From contig JALVEG010000366.1 in the NCBI GenBank assembly GCA_027031145.1, forward strand, positions 1-9,732: 9,732 nt of DNA, written 5' to 3'. The position numbers and the translations under genes are program-made. Positions 1 through 6,316 of this stretch are shown here, piece by piece (the stretch's first letter is position 1; each line of letters starts with the position of its first letter). The notes under the pieces are model-generated. The model was not told the origin of the DNA. It worked only from the letters and a program-made list of their open reading frames with translations, and made no database searches. This DNA is from Saprospiraceae bacterium (GTDB taxonomy: Bacteria; Bacteroidota; Bacteroidia; Chitinophagales; Saprospiraceae).

Positions 1-1731
1 AACTCCTGTAGGACCTAGGAAAATAAAAGTGCCTATCGGTTTATTTGGGTCTTTCAATCCCAATCTGTTCCTTCGGATAGCCTTAGTTATCTTATCTATT
101 GCCTCATCCTGTCCGATGATAACCTTTCTAAGATCATCTGCCATCGATATAAGACGCTTACTTTCATTTTGGGCAACTTTGTTAACAGGAATTCCTGTCA
201 TCATTGAGATAACTTCCGAAATATTATTTTCATCAACGGGGAATCTCAAAAATTTTGATTCTTCTTCCCAATTGAGCTTTGCTTCTTCAAGTTCAAATGT
301 CAGTTTAGATTCCTGATCCCTGAATTCAGCAGCCTTTTCGTATTTTTGATTTTTTACCGCCTCAGTCTTTTTTGCTTTGACTTCTTCAATTTGCTTTTCA
401 AGATCTTCTATTTCTTTAGGAACGGTCAGATTGTTAAGATGAGTTCTTGCACCTGCCTCATCCATAACATCAATTGCCTTGTCCGGCAGATATCTGTCGC
501 TGACATATCTTTGACTTTGTTTAACACATGCCTCTATTGCTTCCTCCGAATATTCTACCTGATGAAACTCTTCATATTTGCTTTTAATATTTTTTAAAAT
601 ATCGATAGTTTCCTCAACTGATGGAGGATCTACCATGACTTTTTGAAATCTTCTTTCCAATGCTCCGTCTTTTTCGATGTATTGTCTGTATTCATCAAGG
701 GTTGATGCTCCGATGCATTGAAGATCACCCCTTGCCAATGCCGGTTTGAAAATATTGGAAGCATCAAGAGAACCGGTAGCCCCGCCTGCTCCAACCATTG
801 TATGTATCTCATCTATAAAAAGAATGATATCATCGGTATTTTCCATCTCTTTCATGATCGCTTTCATTCTTTCTTCAAACTGTCCCCTGTATTTTGTTCC
901 TGCTACTAATGCAGCGAGATCCAGCATCAGGATCCTTTTATTAAAAAGATTTCGGGAAACTTTCTTTTGCACTATCCTTAAAGCTAATCCTTCAACTATT
1001 GCTGTCTTGCCAACACCGGGTTCACCTATTAAGACCGGATTATTTTTTTTACGTCTGCTCAATATTTGTGATACTCTTTCTATTTCTTTTTCACGTCCTA
1101 TTATCGGATCCAGTTTATCGTCTTTGGCTTGTTGAGTGATATCCTTACTGTAATTTTCTAAAATAGGTGTAGCGGATTTAGGATTCTGTTTTTGACCTTT
1201 AGGATTGTATTCATCCCTGTCTGAAAATGGATTTCCCGGATCTGCAGAATCTTCTATATATTCATCAAAATCATCATCAAATTCTAAATTTTGCTTAACA
1301 AAATGAAGTTCCCTTTTGAAATTGGAATAAGTCAGACCATATTCATCAAATATTTTTTCCAATATTTCAGAAGGATATTTTATTATAGCCATCATCAGAT
1401 CTTCAGTTTCTATCTGTTCATTCCTATTGAGTTTTGCTTCCAAAAAAGTGATTTTAAGGATCTTTTCTGCATTTCTGTCAATAGGGATATTTTCTATGGG
1501 GATTATTCCACTTGGAGTATTTCCGGTCTGAACTTGTTTAACCACATTTTCTTCCATTTTCTTCAGGTCGATATTCATTGCTTCCAATACTTTATTGACA
1601 AGGTTGTTCTTTTCATTCAATAATCCTATAAGCAAATGTTCAGTACCTATCTCGTAATTCCCCAGTTTAGCAGCTTCATCCCTGCTTCTGTTTATTATTC
1701 TTTTTACTTGTGCTGAAAATTTTCTATTCAT
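1..1731 (-). CDS. clpC: ClpC-type AAA+ unfoldase, N-terminal 577 residues (3' end outside window)
   Basis: ATP-driven HSP100 unfoldase of the cytoplasm, expected to feed substrates to ClpP. The open frame runs from an ATG at 1731 to the window edge. Residues 1-145 look like the double Clp N domain (starts MNRKFSAQVKRIINRSRDEA). The first AAA+ module has Walker A GEPGVGKT at 236-243, Walker B ILFIDE at 303-308 and an arginine-finger segment LERRF at 358-362. A short middle domain carries a UVR-like motif KYEKAAEFRD at 463-472. This motif, and the absence of a long ClpB-type coiled coil, favour ClpC over ClpB. The sequence stops at GPTGV (573-577), the beginning of the second Walker A. Family members are about 840-850 residues, so roughly 270 are missing because of the window boundary, not because of a mutation. 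No adaptor or mcsA/mcsB/ctsR genes lie upstream, unlike in Firmicutes. Confidence 0.96.
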   Translation of the reverse strand, partial: MNRKFSAQVKRIINRSRDEAAKLGNYEIGTEHLLIGLLNEKNNLVNKVLEAMNIDLKKMEENVVKQVQTGNTPSGIIPIENIPIDRNAEKILKITFLEAKLNRNEQIETEDLMMAIIKYPSEILEKIFDEYGLTYSNFKRELHFVKQNLEFDDDFDEYIEDSADPGNPFSDRDEYNPKGQKQNPKSATPILENYSKDITQQAKDDKLDPIIGREKEIERVSQILSRRKKNNPVLIGEPGVGKTAIVEGLALRIVQKKVSRNLFNKRILMLDLAALVAGTKYRGQFEERMKAIMKEMENTDDIILFIDEIHTMVGAGGATGSLDASNIFKPALARGDLQCIGASTLDEYRQYIEKDGALERRFQKVMVDPPSVEETIDILKNIKSKYEEFHQVEYSEEAIEACVKQSQRYVSDRYLPDKAIDVMDEAGARTHLNNLTVPKEIEDLEKQIEEVKAKKTEAVKNQKYEKAAEFRDQESKLTFELEEAKLNWEEESKFLRFPVDENNISEVISMMTGIPVNKVAQNESKRLISMADDLRKVIIGQDEAIDKITKAIRRNRLGLKDPNKPIGTFIFLGPTGV

Positions 1732-1807
1732 CTATATTTTTTATTCTTTGTATTTAATAACAAAAATTAATCAAAGTGTGTTCAATTTATTTAATAAAAG
1801 TATTTTA

Positions 1808-1815
1808 CAAAAGTA
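1808..1815 (-). promoter_or_regulatory. possible -7 box for clpC
   Basis: Read on the minus strand this is TACTTTTG, a full match to the Bacteroidota -7 consensus TAnnTTTG, 76 bases before the clpC ATG. No TTTG -33 element is visible 19-21 bases further upstream, and AT-rich sequence produces such matches by chance, so this is a weak call. Confidence 0.25.
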
Positions 1816-1882
1816 CTAAAACTTTAATTATTTTACATTATAAATTATAATTAATTATAATATGTTTGTACATCTCTTTATA

Positions 1883-1960
1883 GTAACTACTCAGATAGGA
1901 TGCTTTTGAAATGAAAAAAAGAGATTTTTTCAATCAAAATGATTCGACCTGAGTAGTTAC
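1883..1960. mobile_element. MITE-like element, IS66-type ends
   Basis: A 78-bp non-coding element is bounded by perfect 12-bp terminal inverted repeats: GTAACTACTCAG at 1883-1894 and its reverse complement at 1949-1960. The pairing extends one base outward to 13 bp if 1882 and 1961 are counted. The 8 bases on the left (1875-1882, TCTTTATA) and on the right (1961-1968, TCTTTATC) agree at 7 of 8 positions, as expected for a slightly decayed target-site duplication. GTAA termini and 8-bp duplications are known traits of the IS66 family. A second inverted repeat, TGAAAAAA (1912-1919) with TTTTTTCA (1925-1932), lies inside. No transposase is encoded, so movement would need one supplied in trans. 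The family assignment is inference; the repeat geometry is directly visible. Confidence 0.75.
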
Positions 1961-2040
1961 TCTTTATCTATATGAATAAAATAATTATGATAAGGCTAAG
2001 ATTTATCAATAAATAATAATAAATTTACAAAAAATTAGTT

Positions 2041-2048
2041 TATTTTTG
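2041..2048 (+). promoter_or_regulatory. possible -7 box for STAS-rnz-menA unit
   Basis: TATTTTTG matches the Bacteroidota TAnnTTTG box and ends 37 bases before the STAS gene ATG, a sensible distance. No TTTG element is seen 19-21 bases upstream, so the assignment rests on the -7 box and its position alone. Confidence 0.35.
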
Positions 2049-2085
2049 ACAAATGTGTAGTTACAAAAATTAAAACAAGACGAAT

Positions 2086-2457
2086 ATGAGATATAGTATA
2101 GATAAATCTGATAATTTTACGGTATTTACTTTGGATGAAGAGAATTTGAATTCGATTATTGCTCCGGATCTTAAATCTGAATTTATAATTTTAAGAAATG
2201 AAGGAGTTAAAAATCTTATTTTTGACTTAAAAAATGTTAAATATGTAGATTCATCCGGATTAAGTGCTATTTTGACGGCAAACAGACTATGGAAAGGTTA
2301 TGGGTATTTTGTATTGACCGATATAAAACATGATCCGGTGAAAAGATTGATAGAGATCAGTCGATTGGACTCAATTTTGACAATCACACCGGAATTTAAC
2401 GATGCTGTAAAATATATTGAAGATAATGTTGAAGAATTGCCTTCTGAGGAAAATTGA
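2086..2457 (+). CDS. STAS-domain protein (anti-sigma factor antagonist-like)
   Basis: A 123-residue single-domain cytoplasmic protein of the STAS family (SpoIIAA/RsbV-like). The diagnostic loop after the third strand reads VKYVDSSGLSAIL at 51-63. By family knowledge S56, directly after D55, matches the serine phosphorylated in RsbV and SpoIIAA. The hydrophobic strand LIFDLKNV precedes it, and helix-forming segments follow to about residue 112. The tail ELPSEEN is acidic. No RsbW-type kinase, PP2C phosphatase or alternative sigma factor lies nearby, so a partner-switching role is only an inference from the fold. The gene begins an apparent transcription unit, with 15 bases separating it from rnz. 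The ATG at 2086 follows an A-rich leader with no strong Shine-Dalgarno sequence, usual for this phylum. Confidence 0.88.
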   Translation: MRYSIDKSDNFTVFTLDEENLNSIIAPDLKSEFIILRNEGVKNLIFDLKNVKYVDSSGLSAILTANRLWKGYGYFVLTDIKHDPVKRLIEISRLDSILTITPEFNDAVKYIEDNVEELPSEEN

Positions 2458-2472
2458 TAATAATTAGTTGTT

Positions 2473-3402
2473 GTGACATTTGAATTAACGATATTGGGAT
2501 GTAGTTCCGCTATTCCTGTGAAGGGAAGATTTCTTACTTCGCAGATCTTAAATATCAGAGAAGGTTTTTTTTTAATAGATTGTGGCGAAGGAACTCAATA
2601 TCGTATGCTCGATTACAAAATTCCCAAAAGTAAAATTGAAAATATCTTTATCAGCCATCTTCACGGTGATCATATATACGGCTTGCCGGGGCTGATAAGT
2701 TCATACAATCTAAACAACAGGGTTAAACCTCTTAGCATTTTCGGGCCTATAGGTCTTGTTCCTTTCCTGGAAAACGCATTGGAATATTCATATAATCATT
2801 TAGGGTTTGATCTGAATATAATAACCGTTGATCACAATAAATACTCTGTAGTGTTTGAAGATGATAATGTTAAGATCAGTGCATTTCCCCTAAAGCACAG
2901 AATTCCTACTGTTGGATACAAATTTGAAGAAAAAAGCAGGTTGAAAAATATAAAACCGGAGAAAATATCGGAATATAATCTCGATTACAATCAGATCAGA
3001 TCTGCAAAATACGGTAACGATGTTGTGTTGAAATCAGGAGAAATACTGAAAAACAGTGAAGTAACATTACCTCCAAAGCATTTGAGATCTTATGCTTATT
3101 GCTCGGATACTGTTTATTCTGAAAGTTATATTCAATATATAAAAAATGTGGATTTGCTTTACCATGAAAGTACATATATGTCAAATATGCAGGAAAAAGC
3201 AAAACTAAGGGGACATTCCACTACTATTGATGCTGCAAATATTGCTAAAAAAGCCAATGCCGGAAAATTGATTTTAGGTCATTATTCCTCCAGATATCAT
3301 GATCTGGATCCTTTACTTCAGGAGGCAAGATCTATTTTTAAAAATACCGAATTGGGACTTGACGGACAAAATTATAATATTGAATTAATTGAAAATGAGT
3401 AA
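2473..3402 (+). CDS. rnz: Ribonuclease Z (tRNA 3' endonuclease)
   Basis: A 309-residue metallo-beta-lactamase-fold endonuclease that cuts the 3' trailer from tRNA precursors; the length is typical of the short bacterial form. The zinc-binding motif HLHGDH lies at 62-67 (H62, H64, D66, H67). Further expected metal or catalytic residues are H142 (KHR), D212 (CSDT), H248 (GHST) and H270 (GHYSSRY). Residues about 151-200, with the insert between H142 and D212, match the flexible tRNA-binding arm of RNase Z, which separates it from general hydrolases of the fold. The start is a GTG at 2473: it gives MTFELTILGCSSA, the N-terminal strand normal for the family, and no in-frame ATG lies nearby. The gene sits 15 bases after the STAS gene and overlaps menA by 8 bases, so co-transcription and perhaps translational coupling are likely. 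Confidence 0.97.
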   Translation: MTFELTILGCSSAIPVKGRFLTSQILNIREGFFLIDCGEGTQYRMLDYKIPKSKIENIFISHLHGDHIYGLPGLISSYNLNNRVKPLSIFGPIGLVPFLENALEYSYNHLGFDLNIITVDHNKYSVVFEDDNVKISAFPLKHRIPTVGYKFEEKSRLKNIKPEKISEYNLDYNQIRSAKYGNDVVLKSGEILKNSEVTLPPKHLRSYAYCSDTVYSESYIQYIKNVDLLYHESTYMSNMQEKAKLRGHSTTIDAANIAKKANAGKLILGHYSSRYHDLDPLLQEARSIFKNTELGLDGQNYNIELIENE

Positions 3403-4294
3403 TATAAAGAGTTGGATAGTTGCTTTCAGGCTTAGAACCCTTCCTTTATCTCTGTCTTGTATAGGGATGGGAGGCATCTTGGCTTATTTCAGAGGATATT
3501 TTAATTGGGAGATATTTGTTTTTTCATTTCTTACCACCATTTCCCTTCAGATATTATCCAATCTTGCCAATGATTACGGAGACACGTTATTTGGAGCAGA
3601 CAATGTTCACAGGGAAGGACCTGACAGGATGGTTCAAACTGGAGCTATCACTGAGAAACAAATGAAAAGAATGATCATCCTTTTTGTTGTTTTTTCTTTT
3701 GTTTTGGGGCTTATGTTATTGTATTTCTCAAATTTGAGCAGGCTAGGATTTATAATATTTTTAGTGATCGGTATTCTGGCGATTATTGCTGCGGTTAACT
3801 ATACTATCGGAATGAAAAAGCCTTATGGTTACAAGGGATTCGGTGATATTTCGGTGTATATATTTTTCGGATTGGTTGCAGTGTTGGGTTCTTATTTTTT
3901 ATATGCCGGAACATTGGATTGGCAATTGCTTTTACCAGCATCCACCTGTGGTTTTTTGGCAACGGCAGTGCTTAATATCAACAATATGCGTGATATAGAA
4001 TCGGATCGACTGGCAGGTAAATATTCCATTGCCCTCAGATTGGGAATCAAAAATGCTTTGATATATCATGCAATATTGCTGTTTGGAGGATTATTATTGT
4101 CAGTTATCTTTGTTGTAATGAATTACAGTTCCCCCTTTCAGTTTCTTTTTATTTTGTCCCTGCCTTTGTTTATAAAAAATTATCTGGGTGTAAAAAAATC
4201 TGCAACATCAAAACAAATGGATCCATATCTTAAGCAGTTGGCAATATCAACTTTGATATTTGTTGTGCTTTTTGGTATAGGTATAATAGTGTAA
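3395..4294 (+). CDS. menA: 1,4-dihydroxy-2-naphthoate polyprenyltransferase MenA
   Basis: A 299-residue integral membrane enzyme of the UbiA superfamily. It attaches a polyprenyl chain to dihydroxynaphthoate, giving demethylmenaquinone for the respiratory quinone pool. The first Mg-diphosphate motif is NDYGDTLFGAD at 59-69 and the second NNMRDIESD at 196-204, followed by the conserved KYSIALRLG. About eight or nine hydrophobic helices are visible (about 15-33, 40-58, 93-112, 117-136, 153-171, 177-195, 221-242, 247-262 and 281-298). NDYGD with the HREGP-DRMVQTG segment, and NNMRD, are characteristic of MenA rather than UbiA or heme O synthase. I chose ATG 3395, which gives MSNIKSW; an in-frame TTG two codons earlier is possible but less likely. 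The start overlaps the last 8 bases of rnz. It ends 18 bases from the convergent pyrC, with no clear terminator hairpin between them. Confidence 0.94.
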   Translation: MSNIKSWIVAFRLRTLPLSLSCIGMGGILAYFRGYFNWEIFVFSFLTTISLQILSNLANDYGDTLFGADNVHREGPDRMVQTGAITEKQMKRMIILFVVFSFVLGLMLLYFSNLSRLGFIIFLVIGILAIIAAVNYTIGMKKPYGYKGFGDISVYIFFGLVAVLGSYFLYAGTLDWQLLLPASTCGFLATAVLNINNMRDIESDRLAGKYSIALRLGIKNALIYHAILLFGGLLLSVIFVVMNYSSPFQFLFILSLPLFIKNYLGVKKSATSKQMDPYLKQLAISTLIFVVLFGIGIIV

Positions 4295-4312
4295 AAATGA
4301 TAATCTATTTCT

Positions 4313-5650
4313 TTATTTTGTATTAAACTCCAATCTTTTTCCTGCTTTTAAATATTTAAATACTCCGTTTTCCAAAGCGATTTTTCCGTTTACAAGTACG
4401 GTTTCCACTTTGCCTTTGAAAGTTTTATTTTCAAGAGGTGACCACTTACATTTGTACAGGATATTATCTTTTTCCACTTTCCATACTTTATCGGGATCAA
4501 GTATAACAATATCTGCCCAATAGCCTTCTCTTATAAAACCTCTGTTTTTTATCCTGAAAGCAATAGCAGGATTATGACACATTTTTTCTACTATTTTTTC
4601 AAGACTTATCATATCTTTTTGATAAAAATCCAGCATTAGATTAAGACTGTGTTGCACAAGCGGAAGTCCTGAAGGAGCTTCTTTGTATTTTCTGTTTTTT
4701 TCTTCCAGGGTATGAGGAGCATGATCTGTCGCTATCACATCCAGTCTGTCATCCATCAATGCCTGCCAGAGCATATTTTTATCATTTTGGGATTTAATGG
4801 CAGGATTGCATTTTATTTTATTTCCCAGTTTAGGATAATAGGAATCATCAAAATAAAGATGATGAACACAAACTTCAGCTGTGATCTTTTTTTGTGCCAA
4901 TGGAATGTCATTTCTGAACAATGGCATTTCCATTGCTGTAGTCAGGTGAAGTACATGAAGTCTTGTGTTGTGTTTTTTTGCCAATTCCACTGCAAAAGAC
5001 GAAGAAAGAAAACATGCTTTATCAGATCTGATCTTAGGGTGATATTCAGCAGTGATATCATCACCGTATTTTTCAAAATAGTATTTATTATTGTTGATTA
5101 TTGTTGTTTCATCCTCACAGTGAGTTGCTATCAGGGCAGGACTTTGAGAAAAAATATTTTCCAGTGTTTTTTTATCATCAACAAGCAAATTTCCCGTACT
5201 GGAACCCATAAATATTTTCACTCCACATACATTTTCCGTATTTGTTTTTAGTATTTCATCCAAATTATCATTGGAGGCTCCCATATAAAAGGAATAATTG
5301 ATCACAGATCTGTTTTTTGCGATATTGTATTTATTCTCAAGAGCTTCCTGAGTGAATACAGGAGGATTGTTGTTTGGCATATCCATAAAAGAAGTAACTC
5401 CACCTGATAAAGCTGCTAATGATTCTGAAGCTATATCCGCTTTATATTCCTGTCCCGGCTCCCTGAAATGTACCTGATCATCTATTATCCCGGGTATAAC
5501 AAATTTTCCTCCGGCATCAATTTCTTTACCGGCTTTTTTATCAATATTGTCCGCAATGAGTTCGATTCTTCCGTCTTTAATAAAGATATCTCCCTCAAAT
5601 ATTTTATTTTCATTGATTATTTTTCCGTTTTTTATCAATATCGTATTCAT
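4313..5650 (-). CDS. pyrC: Dihydroorotase
   Basis: A 445-residue amidohydrolase that closes carbamoyl-aspartate to dihydroorotate, the third step of UMP synthesis. The length and motif order fit the dihydroorotase branch with allantoinase/hydantoinase-like architecture: small beta sandwich 1-50, TIM-barrel start VIPGIIDDQVHFREPG at 51-66, GVKIFMGSSTG at 143-153, ATHCED at 175-180, LHVLHLTTA at 231-239 and ATDHAPH at 307-313, then a C-terminal return to the sandwich (ADIVILD, VLVNGK). Likely metal or catalytic residues are H61, K145 (possible carboxylated lysine), H177, H235 and D309. R63 is the substrate arginine of the FREPG motif. The first His of the usual HxH is Q59, a point raised in the findings. 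ATG 5650 gives the normal N terminus. The gene is divergent from purE and convergent with menA, and is not in a pyr operon here. Confidence 0.93.
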   Translation of the reverse strand: MNTILIKNGKIINENKIFEGDIFIKDGRIELIADNIDKKAGKEIDAGGKFVIPGIIDDQVHFREPGQEYKADIASESLAALSGGVTSFMDMPNNNPPVFTQEALENKYNIAKNRSVINYSFYMGASNDNLDEILKTNTENVCGVKIFMGSSTGNLLVDDKKTLENIFSQSPALIATHCEDETTIINNNKYYFEKYGDDITAEYHPKIRSDKACFLSSSFAVELAKKHNTRLHVLHLTTAMEMPLFRNDIPLAQKKITAEVCVHHLYFDDSYYPKLGNKIKCNPAIKSQNDKNMLWQALMDDRLDVIATDHAPHTLEEKNRKYKEAPSGLPLVQHSLNLMLDFYQKDMISLEKIVEKMCHNPAIAFRIKNRGFIREGYWADIVILDPDKVWKVEKDNILYKCKWSPLENKTFKGKVETVLVNGKIALENGVFKYLKAGKRLEFNTK

Positions 5651-5663
5651 ATTATTGTATTAT

Positions 5664-5696
5664 TTTGTTAAAAATACAACATTGTTTTTATTTTTG
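5664..5696 (+). promoter_or_regulatory. purE promoter, Bacteroidota type
   Basis: TTTG at 5664-5667 and TATTTTTG at 5689-5696 are 21 bases apart. This matches the known -33 TTTG / -7 TAnnTTTG consensus with normal spacing. Transcription would start around 5701-5704, leaving a leader of only about 10-15 bases before the purE ATG at 5715. On the opposite strand the closest box for pyrC is TATTTTTA, 7 of 8 matches, without a clear -33 element. Confidence 0.6.
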
Positions 5697-5714
5697 TGAA
5701 AAAATAAAGTAAAA

Positions 5715-6230
5715 ATGCAAAAAATCCGGGTAAGTATTATAATGGGGTCGGATTCCGACCTGAAGATAATGAAATCGTCAGTTGATATATTGAATGATTT
5801 TGGTATTGGCAATGAAGTGGCAATTATTTCAGCCCACAGAACTCCTGAAATGCTTGATTCCTATGTGAAAGGATTGAAGGACAGGGGAGTGCAGGTTGTA
5901 ATTTCGGGGGCTGGAGGTGCTGCAGCTCTTCCGGGAGTTGTTGCTGCTCTGTCTCCTGTGCCTGTTGTTGGAGTGCCTATTAAATCTTCAAATTCCATTG
6001 ACGGTTGGGATTCTATTTTATCTATTTTGCAGATGCCAAGTGGTATCCCTGTTGCAACTGTTGCATTGGATGGTGCAAAAAACGCAGGTTTATTGGCAAT
6101 AAGAATTTTAGCATTGCAAGACAATAACATTGCTGCTAAATTGGATAAATTCATATTGGAAATGAAAGAAAAAGTAAAAGCTAAAGCTTCAAAAATAGCG
6201 GAATTGGGATTGAATCCGGCTGATTTATGA
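5715..6230 (+). CDS. purE: N5-carboxyaminoimidazole ribonucleotide mutase PurE (class I)
   Basis: A 171-residue cytoplasmic enzyme of de novo purine synthesis that moves the carboxyl group of N5-CAIR to give CAIR. Family motifs appear in order: MGSDSD at 10-15 (phosphate and substrate loop), ISAHRTP at 38-44 with the likely catalytic H41, GAGGAAALPG at 65-74, PVVGVPI at 83-89 and the SILQMPSGIPVATV segment at 103-116. Length and motifs fit class I PurE, which normally works with PurK. No purK follows: the next gene is convergent and unrelated, so purK must be elsewhere if it is present. ATG 5715 is the only sensible start and lies just after a well-formed promoter. The gene is divergent from pyrC. 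Confidence 0.97.
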   Translation: MQKIRVSIIMGSDSDLKIMKSSVDILNDFGIGNEVAIISAHRTPEMLDSYVKGLKDRGVQVVISGAGGAAALPGVVAALSPVPVVGVPIKSSNSIDGWDSILSILQMPSGIPVATVALDGAKNAGLLAIRILALQDNNIAAKLDKFILEMKEKVKAKASKIAELGLNPADL

Positions 6231-6247
6231 TTGCAGGGTAAATAATG

Positions 6248-6310
6248 TCTGCACGAAAACCAAAATGATTCTACCTGAGTAGTTACTAAAATAGTTTGTT
6301 TTCGTGCAGA
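6248..6310. repeat. 13-bp perfect inverted repeat enclosing a mobile-element end
   Basis: TCTGCACGAAAAC (6248-6260) and its exact reverse complement (6298-6310) flank a 37-base loop. The structure fills most of the gap between the convergent purE and dockerin-protein genes, a normal place for a bidirectional terminator. Neither strand has a T-run after the stem, and the loop is long, so a canonical intrinsic terminator is not supported. No target-site duplication flanks the arms. Confidence 0.7.
6261..6286 (+). mobile_element. solo right end related to the 1883-1960 element
   Basis: Positions 6261-6287 match 1935-1961 at 26 of 27 bases; the only difference is G1946 against T6272. The match ends exactly with the terminal inverted repeat CTGAGTAGTTAC(T) of the first element. 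The left terminal repeat is absent here, and no matching 8-bp duplication is visible, so this looks like a remnant or a differently built relative. It lies entirely inside the loop of the inverted repeat at 6248-6310. Confidence 0.65.
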
Positions 6311-6316
6311 GCAATA

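Larger units (their letters stand above)
1732..2085. other. AT-rich divergent intergenic region, clpC / STAS gene
   Basis: This 354-bp gap separates two divergently read genes and must hold both of their promoters. I see no open frame of substance and no RNA gene. Its recognisable contents are a MITE-like element in the middle (1883-1960, described separately) and one weak Bacteroidota promoter box on each side (1808-1815 for clpC, 2041-2048 for the STAS gene). The rest is A+T-rich sequence without clear structure. Confidence 0.7.

Noticed and set aside
29..1623. Several plus-strand open frames of 60-130 codons
   Set aside because: They lie antisense to the continuous clpC frame, are rich in Phe, Ser and Leu from its reverse complement, and show no family motifs.
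3389..3394. TTG start two codons before the menA ATG
   Set aside because: ATG 3395 is in frame, gives the normal N terminus and is the stronger start codon.
4712..5251. 179-codon plus-strand open frame
   Set aside because: It is antisense to the conserved core of pyrC and has a composition typical of a shadow frame (many Phe, Ile, Cys and His).
5861..6154. 97-codon minus-strand frame inside purE
   Set aside because: Antisense to purE motifs; no start context or family resemblance.
6248..6310. Canonical bidirectional intrinsic terminator between purE and the dockerin gene
   Set aside because: The stem is strong, but the 37-base loop and the lack of a T-run on either strand do not fit; kept as a repeat instead.
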